A stretch of DNA of 64,000 bases from Ralstonia sp. UNC404CL21Col (GCF_000620465.1 NZ_JIBE01000003.1:62001-126000), one strand, 5' to 3'. Positions 1-11,165 are shown, numbered from the stretch's first letter. Numbers and translations are program-made. Notes: generated from the letters alone by a model not told the origin.

Positions 1-3000
1 CCCGACAGCAGGTGAATGGTCGAGTTCTTCTTGCCCGGCGGCTGCGCCATCACCTGCACGCCCGCATCGAGAATCTCTTCGCCGGTCATCATCAGCTTGG
101 CCTGGCCGCCGCCGAACAGCGTCGGGAACAGCTCGCCAAAGTGATAGTTGACCTGGTCGAACGTGCCTTGCAGCAGCGCGCGTGTTTCCTGGTCGATCTT
201 GCGGATGGCGTCTTCCAGCGTGGTGATGGCGTCGGTCAAATCGGCCGATTGCGCATCGAGGAAGCCCTTGCGCTCGCGCGCCGCCGCCAGTTCGTCCAGG
301 GCGGCCATGTTGACCGGGCCGAGCGCGTTGATGGCGTTGTTGATGCGCGTGACTTCGCCTTGCAGGTACGACGGTTTCAGATCGCCCGTCAGACGTTCGG
401 CCAACGCCGCTTCGTCAACATTGGCAGCGGTGAGTTGCTCGGTGAACTGCTCCTGGTTCAGGCGCGCGGCCTGTTCCTTCAATTGCAGCTCGGTAATGCG
501 ATCGCGCAGCGGTTGCTGGGCGCGCTCGGCGGTCAGGCGTTGCTCGTCGTGCGTGCGCAGTTGCGCGGTCAGCGCATCCAGTTCCATGCGCGCCAGCCCG
601 AGCTTTTCCTCCTTCTCGGCACGGCGCTCCAGCGCTTCCTGCAGTCCGGTATGCGCGGTCTGCTCGTTGATGGTTTCCAGCTCGGCGCGCGCGTTTTCCA
701 GCGTCAGCACGATCTGCTGCGCCTGGTCGCTCGCTACCTGGATGTTGCGCTTCAGTTCGGCAATGCGGTTCTGCAGATTGCGTTCGGCAAAGTGCGCCTC
801 TTGTGCGCCGCGCTCCTGATCGCGCAAGGCGTTGCGTGCGTCGCTCAGGCGAACTTCCAGCGCTTCGAACGCCTGCTGGCTGTCTTCGAAACGGGCCTGC
901 ATGTCGGCGAGCGCCGCGTCGTGCTGTTCGAACGTCGCTTCGGATTCGGCACGGATGGCGCGCTGCTCTTCGATCTGCGCGCGAATCTCTTCCAGCTCGC
1001 TGTCAATCTGGCCGCTGCGCGCGTTGTAGCGCTCCATCGCCTGCGACAGTTTGAGCACATCCATCTGCAACACGTGGACGCGGCGCGTGGCCTGTTCGGC
1101 GCGAGCCCGCACCTGCGTGAGGTTCTGGCTGGCTTGGCTGTACGCCGCTTCAGCGCGCACGGCGGCGCTCTTGGCTTCGTCCGCCAACAGCATCTGCGCA
1201 CGCACTTGCTTGTTCAGGTTTTCGATTTCCTGCGCACGAGCCAGCATGCCGGCCTGCTCGGAATCAGGCGCGTACAACTGCACCGACGACCGGCCAATCA
1301 GGTGCCCAGCCTGGACGACAAACGTGCCGCCTTCCGGCAGCGTCTGCCGCGCGGCGAGCGCAGCCTGCATGTCGTCGGCGATATAGACGTCGGCCAGCCA
1401 GTCTTGCAGCACGGCGCGCATGCCGGGCTCCGTCACTTGCACCAGCGACATCAACGGACGCAACCCGGCGGGCGCTTCCACCGGACGCGCTGCGGGCGGC
1501 GGCGCATAAAAAGCCAGCTTGGCGGGCGGCGCGTCGGCAGCAAACGCTTTGATCCAATCGAGGTTGGAGACTTCCAGCGCGCCAAGCTTTTCGCGCAGCA
1601 CCGCTTCGAGTGCGGGCTCCCAGCCCTGCTCGATCTGCAGCTTCTTCCAGAAGCGCGGCAGTTCGCTCAGTTCGTGCTTGGCCAGCCACGGCTGGACCTT
1701 GCCGTCGGTCTGCACGTTTTCCTGCAGCTGTTTGAGCGCGGCAAGGCGGGCTTCCAGGCTGGCAATCGCGGCGGCCTCCGATTGCACGCGGTCCTGCGCG
1801 GCGCGGCGTGCCTCGTCGAGCTGCGGCACCTGCGTCTCGGCGTCTTCCAGCGCGGCTTGCGCTTCGGCTAACACCTCTTCCTGCTCGGCCAGTTCGGCAC
1901 GCAGGGTTTCGAGCTGCACGTCGTCCGGCTTGTCGAGGCCAGAGGACTCCTGCGTCAGACGTTCGCGGCGCTGCTCAAGCTGCAGCAGCGCCTGATCGGC
2001 ATTGCGCTGGTGCGCGGCTTCGAGCTTGAGCGCCTGTTCCGATTGCAGGATCGCGGCGCGCTGATCGTTCAGCGCGGTCTGCGCATCGCGCCACTGCGCT
2101 TCCATGGCGGGGAGTTCGTCGGCCTTGCGCGCGACGTCCTCGGCGGCCTGCGCGGCACGCTCCTCGGCCATGGCCAACTCTTCCTCGGCGGCGGCGAGGT
2201 CTTCCTGCGCCTGCTCGCCCTGCGTATGCCACTGTTCCTGCTGTGCGGTCAGCGTGGCGATCTGCTGCTGGATCCGGTTGCGCGATTCCACCACGTAGCG
2301 GATCTCGGCTTCCAGGCGGCTGACTTCCGAGTTGGCTTCGTAGAGCGCGCCCTGCGCGGCGTGCATCGCATCGGACGACGCGTAATGCGCCACGCGCATC
2401 GTTTCGAGTTCGGCCTCGATATGGCGCAACTGCGCGGTCTGCGCTTCCAGGTCGATCTGTGCCTGTTCGATGGCGCGCTGATGGCGTTCCTGCTCAGCCT
2501 GCGCTTCCCGCTTGCGGAGCAGCCACAGCAGGTGCTGTTTCTCTTCGCCGTCGGCCTGCAGCGCCTGGAAGCGCTGCGCGACTTCCGCCTGGCCCTCGAG
2601 CTTTTCGAGGTTGGAGCCGAGTTCGCGGAGGATGTCTTCCACGCGTGTGAGGTTTTCACGCGTGTCGGAGAGGCGGTTTTCGGTTTCGCGGCGGCGTTCC
2701 TTGTATTTGGACACGCCCGCGGCTTCTTCCAGGAAGATGCGCATGTCATCGGGCTTGGCCTCGATGATGCGCGAGATCATCCCCTGCCCGATGATGGCGT
2801 AGGCGCGCGGTCCGAGGCCCGTGCCCAGGAAGATGTCCTGGATGTCGCGGCGGCGCACCGCCTGGTTGTTGATGAAGTACGACGAGGTGCCATCGCGGCT
2901 CAGGACGCGCTTGACCGCCACTTCGGCGTATTGGCTCCACTGGCCGGCGGCGCGGCCTTCCGCGTTGTCGAAGACGAGTTCGACGCTGGCGCGGCCAGCC

Positions 3001-3221
3001 GGCTTGCGCTGGGTCGAGCCGTTGAAGATGACGTCCTGCATCGATTCGCCGCGGAGTTCCGCAGCGCGTGATTCGCCGAGCACCCAGCGCACGGCGTCGA
3101 TGATGTTGGATTTACCGCAACCGTTCGGGCCGACGATGCCGACAAGCTGGCCCGGAACATGGAAATTGGTCGGATCGACGAAAGACTTGAAGCCTGCGAG
3201 CTTGATCGAAGAGAGGCGCAC
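1..3221 (-). CDS. smc: Chromosome segregation ATPase SMC (3' end beyond window)
   Basis: SMC is the ATPase of the bacterial condensin complex and acts on the nucleoid with ScpA/ScpB. Reading leftward from a GTG at 3221, the frame gives RLSSIKLAGFKSFVDP, then the Walker A motif GPNGCGKSN and VRWVLGESRAAELRG, which is the typical SMC N-terminal ATPase head. About 1,070 codons follow, rich in coiled coil (Glu, Ala, Arg, Gln). The window stops shortly after GGGQAKLMMTGEEI and KKNSTIHLLS, just before the expected C-terminal signature and Walker B. GTG is chosen because the protein family starts at this point. The gene is incomplete only because of the window edge. Confidence 0.95.
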   Translation of the reverse strand, partial: MRLSSIKLAGFKSFVDPTNFHVPGQLVGIVGPNGCGKSNIIDAVRWVLGESRAAELRGESMQDVIFNGSTQRKPAGRASVELVFDNAEGRAAGQWSQYAEVAVKRVLSRDGTSSYFINNQAVRRRDIQDIFLGTGLGPRAYAIIGQGMISRIIEAKPDDMRIFLEEAAGVSKYKERRRETENRLSDTRENLTRVEDILRELGSNLEKLEGQAEVAQRFQALQADGEEKQHLLWLLRKREAQAEQERHQRAIEQAQIDLEAQTAQLRHIEAELETMRVAHYASSDAMHAAQGALYEANSEVSRLEAEIRYVVESRNRIQQQIATLTAQQEQWHTQGEQAQEDLAAAEEELAMAEERAAQAAEDVARKADELPAMEAQWRDAQTALNDQRAAILQSEQALKLEAAHQRNADQALLQLEQRRERLTQESSGLDKPDDVQLETLRAELAEQEEVLAEAQAALEDAETQVPQLDEARRAAQDRVQSEAAAIASLEARLAALKQLQENVQTDGKVQPWLAKHELSELPRFWKKLQIEQGWEPALEAVLREKLGALEVSNLDWIKAFAADAPPAKLAFYAPPPAARPVEAPAGLRPLMSLVQVTEPGMRAVLQDWLADVYIADDMQAALAARQTLPEGGTFVVQAGHLIGRSSVQLYAPDSEQAGMLARAQEIENLNKQVRAQMLLADEAKSAAVRAEAAYSQASQNLTQVRARAEQATRRVHVLQMDVLKLSQAMERYNARSGQIDSELEEIRAQIEEQRAIRAESEATFEQHDAALADMQARFEDSQQAFEALEVRLSDARNALRDQERGAQEAHFAERNLQNRIAELKRNIQVASDQAQQIVLTLENARAELETINEQTAHTGLQEALERRAEKEEKLGLARMELDALTAQLRTHDEQRLTAERAQQPLRDRITELQLKEQAARLNQEQFTEQLTAANVDEAALAERLTGDLKPSYLQGEVTRINNAINALGPVNMAALDELAAARERKGFLDAQSADLTDAITTLEDAIRKIDQETRALLQGTFDQVNYHFGELFPTLFGGGQAKLMMTGEEILDAGVQVMAQPPGKKNSTIHLLS

Positions 3222-3472
3222 GTTGTGTTCGTCTCGAAGGGATCAGAAAAGGGGGATAAAGCGGGCGCCCCAGGAGCGCGCCTTTACCGTCACACCCACG
3301 CCGTTCGGCGCGGACTGACAAGGCACGCCCCAGGGGCGCGGATGGCGCCATCATACCATTCGCACCCCGGCCTCCCGCCAATCAAATCGCTACAAAAATG
3401 GACGAAATTTGCAGCGCGGGAGGCCAAATTGCTGCGGATTTGTAAGCAGTTTCACCTTCATGACAAACGGCG

Positions 3473-4519
3473 TCAGTCTGGCCGGCGGGTGCGCGAAGGC
3501 TCCGGCGTGGCGAGCCAGTCAAGCAGCGCATTGTGCAGCGCATCAGGATCCTGGATTTGTGGCGCATGGCCCGCATCCGGAAATTCCACCAGCGTCGCGC
3601 GCGGAATGGCCTTGGCAGCTGCACGGCCGAGTTCGGGGTAATGCCCCAGCTGTGCCCGTGCTTCGGGCGGCGCCGCGTCCTTGCCGATGGCGGTGGTGTC
3701 TTTCTGGCCGATGAGCAGCAACGTCGGCGGGCGCAACTGACCGAACTCATAGACGACGGGCTGCGTGTAGATCATGTCGTACAGCAGTGCGGAATTCCAC
3801 GCCACCAGATCGCGCCCCGGGCCGCGGTACATGCCGGCCAGCATCTGCACCCACGGTTCGTATTGCGTGCGCCATTGCCCGGCGTAGTACGTGGACTGCT
3901 CGTAGGCGCGGATGCGGTCGGCGGTGGTTTGCTTCTCACGCGCGAACCACTGGTCGACGGTCAGGGACGGCACACCCTTGGCCTTCCAGTCTTCCAGGCC
4001 GATCGGGTTGATCATCACCAGCCGCGACACCGCGTTCGGATACATCAGCGCGTAGCGCGTCGCCAGCATGCCGCCCGTCGAATGGCCGATCATGATCGCC
4101 TGCTCGATCCCGAGCGACGCCAGCAGCGCATGCGTATTGCTCGCCAGTTGCTGGAAGGTGTACTGATATGCGCGCGGCTTGCTCGACTTGCAGAAGCCGA
4201 TCTGGTCCGGGGCGATCACGCGGTAGCCGGCACCCGTCAGCGCGGCGACGGTGCCTTCCCAGGTGGCCGCGCAGAAGTTCTTGCCGTGCAGGAGCACCGC
4301 TACCTGGCCATTGGGCTGCTTGGGCGCGACGTCCAGATACGCCATCTCCAGCGCGGTGCCCTGAGACTCGAACTTGAAGAGCTTGACGGGCGCCGGGTAA
4401 TCGAAGCCTTCCAGGCGCGGGCCATACGCGGGGCCGGTCTCCGCCGGAGCGGCGTGCGCGCCCGCAGCGGCCGTCGACAGTGCAAACGTCAGCGCGATGG
4501 AAATCGAACGAAGCAACAT
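3473..4519 (-). CDS. Exported alpha/beta hydrolase
   Basis: 348-residue alpha/beta-hydrolase fold protein with an N-terminal signal peptide (LLRSISIALTFALS, then an Ala-rich cleavage region ending AHA), so probably periplasmic. An oxyanion-hole HGKNF motif, a nucleophile elbow GHSTGG and a late GHAPQIQ histidine give a complete catalytic triad framework. The ATG at 4519 is preferred over the in-frame TTG at 4525 because an AAGGAG ribosome site lies six bases before the ATG. It lies upstream of smc in the same direction with a 250-bp gap. The substrate cannot be told; the family includes esterases, lipases and haloalkane-type hydrolases. Confidence 0.88.
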   Translation of the reverse strand: MLLRSISIALTFALSTAAAGAHAAPAETGPAYGPRLEGFDYPAPVKLFKFESQGTALEMAYLDVAPKQPNGQVAVLLHGKNFCAATWEGTVAALTGAGYRVIAPDQIGFCKSSKPRAYQYTFQQLASNTHALLASLGIEQAIMIGHSTGGMLATRYALMYPNAVSRLVMINPIGLEDWKAKGVPSLTVDQWFAREKQTTADRIRAYEQSTYYAGQWRTQYEPWVQMLAGMYRGPGRDLVAWNSALLYDMIYTQPVVYEFGQLRPPTLLLIGQKDTTAIGKDAAPPEARAQLGHYPELGRAAAKAIPRATLVEFPDAGHAPQIQDPDALHNALLDWLATPEPSRTRRPD

Positions 4520-4556
4520 CGGCAACTCCTTGGTTGGTTGGCGAAACGCCGGCAGC

Positions 4557-5477
4557 CTACTTGCGCCGCGACAGCCCGGACAGCGCCCCGGCCAGGATGA
4601 TGCACGCGCCGCCCACCATCTCCTGGGGGGACAGACGCTCCGCCGTCAGCAGCGCCGACGACACGGCCGCGACCACGATTTCGAACAGCATCAGCAGCGC
4701 CGCACGATTGGCCGGCAAGCGTTGCAGGCCGCGCTGCACCATCGCATTGCCGCCGACCAGCACGCACGCCATGCCCGCCAGCAGCAGCCACGTATTGCCC
4801 TGTGAAAAAGCCGCCGGCACCGTGCGCACGCCATCGAGCATCAGCGCAGCCGGAAAGCCCACCAGCGCGCAGCCGGTAAAGACGACCACGGTCCGCATCT
4901 CCGGGCGCATGGTCGGATGACGCTGCCCCGCCAGGCGGGACAGCACGTTGTTGCACGCAAAAGCGAGCCCCGCGATCAGCCCCGCCCATTCCGCTGCGGA
5001 ACCCGGCCATGGCGTGCCGGCTTGGCCCGACCACAGCATCATCACCGCGCCCGACAGCGCCAGCGCGAGCAGCACACCGCCACGCCAGCCCAGCCGCTCG
5101 TGCAGCCACAAGCGCGCCAGCAGCGCCGTCCAGACGGGCGTCAGATAGAACAGGAGCAGCACCCGCATGACCGTGCCGTGCACCGTGCCCCAGACAAAGC
5201 CCGCGTTGGTGATGCCCGCCGCAATCCCGAGCGCCGGGATCAGCCACGACCATTGGAATGTCGAAAAGTGACGACGCAGCACCACGGCAGCCAGCACAGC
5301 CGCAGCCGCGCCCGTCATCGACGATGCCAGCATGCTGCCGAGCCCCCAGCCGGCCAGCAGGCGGTACGGATACCAGGAAATGCCCCAGACCGAGGCGCCC
5401 AGTAGGATGAAGAGTGCCGCCGCCCATTGCGGCTCGTGGTGAGCGGAAGCGTCCGCCGAGGAGGCTATCGATGTCAT
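4557..5477 (-). CDS. EamA/DMT-family inner-membrane transporter
   Basis: 306-residue polytopic membrane protein with about ten hydrophobic helices arranged as two EamA repeats. The first repeat begins with AALFILLGASVWGISWYPYRLL and the second with AEWAGLIAGLAFACNNVLSRL. Such drug/metabolite transporters usually export amino acids or other small metabolites. The start chosen is the ATG at 5477 (TSIASSADASAHHEPQW). The frame stays open much further upstream across the antisense of dapC/dapD, but that part has no membrane character and is a shadow. A terminator-like hairpin sits ten bases before the start. Substrate unknown. Confidence 0.85.
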   Translation of the reverse strand: MTSIASSADASAHHEPQWAAALFILLGASVWGISWYPYRLLAGWGLGSMLASSMTGAAAAVLAAVVLRRHFSTFQWSWLIPALGIAAGITNAGFVWGTVHGTVMRVLLLFYLTPVWTALLARLWLHERLGWRGGVLLALALSGAVMMLWSGQAGTPWPGSAAEWAGLIAGLAFACNNVLSRLAGQRHPTMRPEMRTVVVFTGCALVGFPAALMLDGVRTVPAAFSQGNTWLLLAGMACVLVGGNAMVQRGLQRLPANRAALLMLFEIVVAAVSSALLTAERLSPQEMVGGACIILAGALSGLSRRK

Positions 5478-5486
5478 CTGAGCAAT

Positions 5487-5509
5487 AAAAAAACGGCGGA
5501 AATCCGCCG
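5487..5509 (-). terminator. Hairpin plus U7 tract directly upstream of the EamA gene (attenuator candidate)
   Basis: Read on the minus strand, CGGCGG-ATTT-CCGCCG is followed by seven T. The run ends ten bases before the start codon of the EamA transporter gene at 5477. An intrinsic terminator in a 5' leader suggests attenuation, or it may stop transcription that enters antisense from the dap cluster. Observation is direct; function is inferred. Confidence 0.55.
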
Positions 5510-5549
5510 CATGCAGCATTGTCTTGGGGCGGCCAGCACACGTTGGCCG

Positions 5550-5555
5550 TATAAT
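5550..5555 (+). promoter_or_regulatory. Candidate -10 box for the dap cluster
   Basis: A perfect TATAAT lies 64 bases before the dapC GTG, in the divergent gap between the EamA transporter gene and dapC. No convincing -35 box was found at 16-18 bases (the nearest candidate is TTGGGG, 20 bases upstream), so this is tentative. Confidence 0.35.
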
Positions 5556-5618
5556 TTCGGGCTTCCCGGCAAGCGCCGAGCTTGCCCGCTGACCAGCCCA
5601 ACACCGCCGCCCAACACC

Positions 5619-6818
5619 GTGAATCCGCGCCTGTCCGCCCTCCAGCCGTATCCGTTCGAGAAACTGAAAGCGCTTGTGAAGGACGTCACGCCCAGCGCCG
5701 CCCATACGCCGATCAGCTTCGGCATTGGCGAGCCCAAGCACCCGACGCCGGCCCTGGTGAAAGACGCGCTGACGGCGGCGCTTGGCGGGCTGGCGAATTA
5801 TCCCACGACGCTCGGTTCCGATGCACTGCGACAGTGCATCGCCGCATGGCTGGAGCGCCGCTACGGCTTGCCGAGGGTCGATCCGGCCACCGAAGTGATC
5901 CCCGTCAACGGCTCGCGCGAGGCGCTGTTCTCGTTCGCGCAGACCGTGATCGACGGCAGCAAGCCCGGCGCCCGCGTGCTGTGCCCGAACCCGTTCTACC
6001 AGATCTACGAAGGCTCGGCGCTGCTGGCCGGCGCCACGCCGCTGTTCGCCAACAGCGACCCGGCGCGCAACTATGCGCCCGATTTCGCTGCGATCACGCC
6101 CGAAGAGTGGCGCAACGTGCAGCTCGTCTTCGTATGCAGCCCCGGCAACCCGACCGGCGCCGTGCTCACGCTCGAAGACTGGAAGCAGCTCTTCGCGCTG
6201 TCGGACGAATACGGCTTCATCATCGCGTCGGACGAGTGCTACTCCGAAATCTACTTCGACGAGGCCCATCCGCCGCTGGGCGCGCTGCAGGCGGCACACC
6301 AGCTGGGTCGCGGCTTTGATCGCCTGGTGATGTTCTCGAGCCTGTCCAAGCGCTCCAACGTGCCGGGCATGCGCTCCGGTTTCGTGGCCGGCGACGCCAA
6401 GCTGCTCAAGGCATACCTGCTGTATCGCACGTATCACGGCAGCGCGATGAGCCCGTCGGTGCAATCCGCTAGCATCGCTGCGTGGAACGACGAGACCCAT
6501 GTGCGCGACAACCGCGCGCAGTACGTCAAGAAGTTCCAGCAGGTCACGCCGATGCTGGCCGAGGTGCTGGACGTGGCCCTGCCCGATGCAGCCTTCTATC
6601 TGTGGGCCAACGTCAAGCGCACGGGCCTGTCGGACACCGAATTCGCACGCCAGCTGCTGGCCGCCAAGAACGTCGCCGTCCTGCCGGGCAGCTACCTCGC
6701 CCGCGAGGCGCACGGCACGAATCCGGGCCAGGACTACGTGCGCATCGCGCTGGTGGCCGGCGTGGACGAATGCCTGGAAGGCGCGCGCCGCATCGTCGAG
6801 TTCTGCCAGCAACGCTGA
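5619..6818 (+). CDS. dapC: Succinyldiaminopimelate aminotransferase DapC
   Basis: PLP-dependent class I/II aminotransferase of 399 residues. It converts N-succinyl-2-amino-6-ketopimelate to N-succinyl-LL-diaminopimelate in the succinylase branch of lysine/peptidoglycan precursor synthesis. Visible landmarks are NGSREALF, SPGNPTGAV, SDECYSEIYF and the PLP lysine near residue 244 in SSLSKRSNVPG. The GTG at 5619 gives NPRLSALQPYPFEKL, the expected beginning. The open frame extends upstream to 5427 but without similarity. dapD follows after 45 bases and dapE a little later, which fixes the role as DapC rather than another aminotransferase. Confidence 0.93.
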   Translation: MNPRLSALQPYPFEKLKALVKDVTPSAAHTPISFGIGEPKHPTPALVKDALTAALGGLANYPTTLGSDALRQCIAAWLERRYGLPRVDPATEVIPVNGSREALFSFAQTVIDGSKPGARVLCPNPFYQIYEGSALLAGATPLFANSDPARNYAPDFAAITPEEWRNVQLVFVCSPGNPTGAVLTLEDWKQLFALSDEYGFIIASDECYSEIYFDEAHPPLGALQAAHQLGRGFDRLVMFSSLSKRSNVPGMRSGFVAGDAKLLKAYLLYRTYHGSAMSPSVQSASIAAWNDETHVRDNRAQYVKKFQQVTPMLAEVLDVALPDAAFYLWANVKRTGLSDTEFARQLLAAKNVAVLPGSYLAREAHGTNPGQDYVRIALVAGVDECLEGARRIVEFCQQR

Positions 6819-6863
6819 ACCTGATTTTTCTCTTCTGTTTCCTCTCCGAGAGCCAACAAGACC

Positions 6864-7691
6864 ATGACGCAACAACTGCAATCCCTGATCGACCAAGCGT
6901 GGGAAGACCGCGCCAACCTGTCGCCCAAGTCCGCTCCGGCCGATGTGCGCGAAGCCGTCGCCAACGTGATCGGCCAGCTCGATCGCGGCGCGCTGCGTGT
7001 GGCCGAGAAGAAGGACGGCGAGTGGATCGTCAATCAGTGGATCAAGAAGGCCGTGCTGCTGTCGTTCCGCCTGGAAGACAACGCGCCGATGGCTGCCGGT
7101 GGCTTCACGCAGTTCTACGACAAGGTGCCGAGCAAGTTCGCCAACTACACGGCAGAAGACTTCGCAGCGGGCGGCTTCCGCGTGGTGCCGCCGGCCGTGG
7201 CGCGCCGTGGCTCGTTCATCGCCAAGAACGCCGTGCTGATGCCGTCGTACGTGAACATCGGCGCTTACGTTGACGAAGGCACGATGGTCGACACGTGGGC
7301 CACCGTCGGTTCGTGCGCACAGATCGGCAAGAACGTGCACCTGTCGGGCGGCGTGGGCATCGGCGGCGTGCTGGAGCCGCTGCAGGCCAACCCGGTCATC
7401 ATCGAAGACAACTGCTTCATCGGCGCACGCTCGGAAGTCGTGGAAGGCGTGATCGTTGAAGAGAACTCGGTGATTTCGATGGGCGTGTACCTGGGCCAGT
7501 CGACCAAGATCTACGACCGCGAAACCGGGGAAGTCAGCTACGGCCGCATCCCGGCGGGCTCGGTGGTGGTGGCGGGCAACCTGCCGTCGAAGGACGGCTC
7601 GCACAGCCTGTACTGCGCCGTGATCGTCAAGAAGGTCGACGCCAAGACGCGCGCCAAGGTTGGCCTGAACGAGCTGCTGCGCGGCGATTAA
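6864..7691 (+). CDS. dapD: Tetrahydrodipicolinate N-succinyltransferase DapD
   Basis: 275-residue cytoplasmic enzyme that transfers succinyl from succinyl-CoA to tetrahydrodipicolinate, just before DapC in lysine biosynthesis. The middle and C-terminal part is a left-handed beta-helix of hexapeptide repeats ([40 protein letters not shown]). The full length matches the family. It is co-directional with dapC and probably co-transcribed. A GGLEP-type loop appears as [11 protein letters not shown]. Confidence 0.96.
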   Translation: MTQQLQSLIDQAWEDRANLSPKSAPADVREAVANVIGQLDRGALRVAEKKDGEWIVNQWIKKAVLLSFRLEDNAPMAAGGFTQFYDKVPSKFANYTAEDFAAGGFRVVPPAVARRGSFIAKNAVLMPSYVNIGAYVDEGTMVDTWATVGSCAQIGKNVHLSGGVGIGGVLEPLQANPVIIEDNCFIGARSEVVEGVIVEENSVISMGVYLGQSTKIYDRETGEVSYGRIPAGSVVVAGNLPSKDGSHSLYCAVIVKKVDAKTRAKVGLNELLRGD

Positions 7692-7751
7692 GCACCGGCG
7701 CAAGGCATGCCTGCTAGTCTTGCGGGCATGCCAACCACTTCAAGCGCAGCC

Positions 7752-8165
7752 ATGTCCGAACGCAATGCCACCGGCTCCCGCTTCGGCAAGCTGCGCCAAC
7801 GCATCATGGGTCTTGATCCAAACACCATCGGGACTGTCCTGTCGCTGCTGCCCACCATCCTGGAGCAGGCGAACAAGACCATCGACAAGTTCAAGAACCG
7901 CAAGAAAACCGGCACCGAAACTGCCCGCGCAGAAGGCGCCGCGCCCGATCCGAATACACGCATCGCCGAGCTGGAAGCGGCGATCCTGCAGCAGGCTGAA
8001 TCCGTCAAGCTGCTGGCTGAGCAGCACGCCATCACCATCGACGCGCTGCGCGACGAAGCCGCGCGGCTGGAGCGCCGCCTGAAGCGCATGACATGGCTGG
8101 CGTCCATCGGTTTTGCCTTGGCCGTTGCCGCCCTCTCGTTTGCCCTGCAAGCTTCTCGACACTGA
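7752..8165 (+). CDS. Small coiled-coil protein with C-terminal membrane anchor
   Basis: About 137 residues if started at the ATG at 7752 (MSERNATGSRFGKLRQR). In-frame starts at 7707 and 7728 are also possible and no ribosome site decides between them. The first half is polar. A heptad-like region (NTRIAELEAAILQQAESVKLL... DEAARLERRLKR) is followed by one hydrophobic helix (WLASIGFALAVAALSFAL) at the very C-terminus, which suggests a tail-anchored inner-membrane protein. It lies between dapD and an ArsC-like gene in the dap cluster. I do not recognise a family with a known function. Confidence 0.75.
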   Translation: MSERNATGSRFGKLRQRIMGLDPNTIGTVLSLLPTILEQANKTIDKFKNRKKTGTETARAEGAAPDPNTRIAELEAAILQQAESVKLLAEQHAITIDALRDEAARLERRLKRMTWLASIGFALAVAALSFALQASRH

Positions 8166-8179
8166 TTGCGAATCCCACC

Positions 8180-9713
<1,534 letters not shown>

Positions 9714-9723
9714 GATTGCCCTG

Positions 9724-10242
9724 ATGGCGCGCAACGTCGAGATCAAGGCATGTGTGCGCGATGTGGCTGCGCTCATCGAGCGCGCGGCCGCCATCGCGGA
9801 TTCCGGCCCCGAACGCATCGAGCAGGACGACACATTCTTCGCCTGCGCAAATGGGCGCCTGAAACTGCGGCAGTTCTCGCCTGAACGCGGCGAGCTGATC
9901 CACTACTTCCGCGCCAACAGCGCCGGCCCGCGCGTGTCGGACTACCACATCGTTCCGACCACCGCGCCCGACGCCCTGCGCGACACACTTGCCGCCGCCA
10001 TCGGCACAGCGGGCCGGGTCATCAAGGTGCGCCAGCTTTATCTCGCCGGCCAGACGCGCATTCATGTCGATGCAGTGAAAGACCTCGGCGATTTCGTCGA
10101 ACTCGAAGTCGTGCTGCGCGATACGCAGTCCGAAGACGACGGCGTAAAGATTGCCCACCAACTGATGCACGCGCTCGGCATTGCCGAATCCGACCTGCTC
10201 GACGTGGCCTACGTCGACCTGCTCGCTGCCACCCAACGCTGA
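9724..10242 (+). CDS. CYTH-domain protein (class IV adenylate cyclase/thiamine triphosphatase-like)
   Basis: 172 residues. The N-terminus MARNVEIKACVRD contains the ExK core of CYTH proteins. KLRQFSPERGELIHYFRA, VIKVRQLY and VELEVVLRD supply the alternating charged strands of the tunnel fold that binds triphosphates with divalent metal. Family members act as adenylate cyclase, inorganic triphosphatase or thiamine triphosphatase, and sequence alone does not decide. It starts 10 bases after dapE and lies 17 bases before prmB, so it is likely in the same transcript. Confidence 0.85.
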   Translation: MARNVEIKACVRDVAALIERAAAIADSGPERIEQDDTFFACANGRLKLRQFSPERGELIHYFRANSAGPRVSDYHIVPTTAPDALRDTLAAAIGTAGRVIKVRQLYLAGQTRIHVDAVKDLGDFVELEVVLRDTQSEDDGVKIAHQLMHALGIAESDLLDVAYVDLLAATQR

Positions 10243-10259
10243 GCCAACTCACGTCACCC

Positions 10260-11162
10260 ATGACCACGCCTACCCTCCCCGCTTCCCACCCGTTCACCAC
10301 CGTGCGCGACCTGCTGCGCTACGCCGTGTCGCGCTTCACCGCGGCGGGCCTCGTCTTCGGCCACGGCAGCGAGAACGCCTACGACGAAGCCGCCTACCTG
10401 ATCCTGCACACGCTGCACCTGCCGATCGACACGCTGGAGCCCTTCATGGACGCGCGCCTGCTGCCCGAAGAAGTGGCGGCCGTGCTGAAGGTGATCGAGC
10501 GCCGCGCCGTCGACCGCGTGCCCGCTGCGTACATCACGCACGAGGCGTTCATGCACGGCATGCGCTTCTACGTGGACGAGCGCGTGATCGTGCCGCGCAG
10601 CTTCATCGGCGAATTGCTCGAAGACGGGCTGGAACCGTGGATCGACCAGGAAGACGGCCCGACCGACGTGCTAGAGCTGTGCACCGGCTCGGGCTGCCTG
10701 TCGATCCTGGCGGCGCTGCAATGGCCCAATGCGACGATCGATGCGGTGGACCTGTCACCGGATGCACTGGTGGTGGCCAATCGCAATGTCGACGAATACC
10801 GCCTGCAAGACCGCATCCGCCTGCACGAGGGCGACCTGTATGCGCCGCTGCCGCCGGGCGTGCATTACGACGTGATCCTGACGAACCCGCCGTACGTAAA
10901 CGAAGCGTCGATGCAGGCGCTGCCGCCCGAGTACCGCGCTGAACCGCACATGGCGCTGGCCGGCGGCAACGACGGCATGGACATCGTGCGCCGCATCCTC
11001 GCCGACGCACCGCGCCACCTCAAGCCGCACGGCGTGCTGGTGGTGGAAATCGGCAACGAGCGTGAAAACGTTGAGGCGGCGTTCCCCGATCTCGACCTGG
11101 TCTGGCTGCCGACCAGCGCAGGCGAAGACCAGGTATTCCTGGTGACGCGCGAGGCGCTTTAA
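10260..11162 (+). CDS. prmB: Ribosomal protein L3 N5-glutamine methyltransferase PrmB
   Basis: 300-residue SAM-dependent methyltransferase that modifies the Gln side chain of ribosomal protein uL3. The SAM-binding motif VLELCTGSGCLSILAA, acidic strand VDLSPDALVVA and catalytic NPPYVNEASMQALP are all present, followed by LAGGNDGMDIVRRIL, which is typical of PrmB rather than PrmC. It is the last gene of the dap-cluster run. A 21-bp repeat array starts four bases after its stop codon. Confidence 0.93.
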   Translation: MTTPTLPASHPFTTVRDLLRYAVSRFTAAGLVFGHGSENAYDEAAYLILHTLHLPIDTLEPFMDARLLPEEVAAVLKVIERRAVDRVPAAYITHEAFMHGMRFYVDERVIVPRSFIGELLEDGLEPWIDQEDGPTDVLELCTGSGCLSILAALQWPNATIDAVDLSPDALVVANRNVDEYRLQDRIRLHEGDLYAPLPPGVHYDVILTNPPYVNEASMQALPPEYRAEPHMALAGGNDGMDIVRRILADAPRHLKPHGVLVVEIGNERENVEAAFPDLDLVWLPTSAGEDQVFLVTREAL

Positions 11163-11165
11163 GCG

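Noticed and set aside
12-1871. 619-codon plus-strand frame opposite smc
   Set aside because: Composition is that of an antisense shadow (Arg, Gln, Leu, His rich without domains), and the minus strand codes a clear SMC protein.
5478-7703. Minus-strand open frame of more than 700 codons antisense to dapC and dapD, continuous with the EamA gene
   Set aside because: High GC suppresses stop codons on the opposite strand. The translated sequence has no membrane pattern or family motif, while the plus strand holds complete dapC and dapD.
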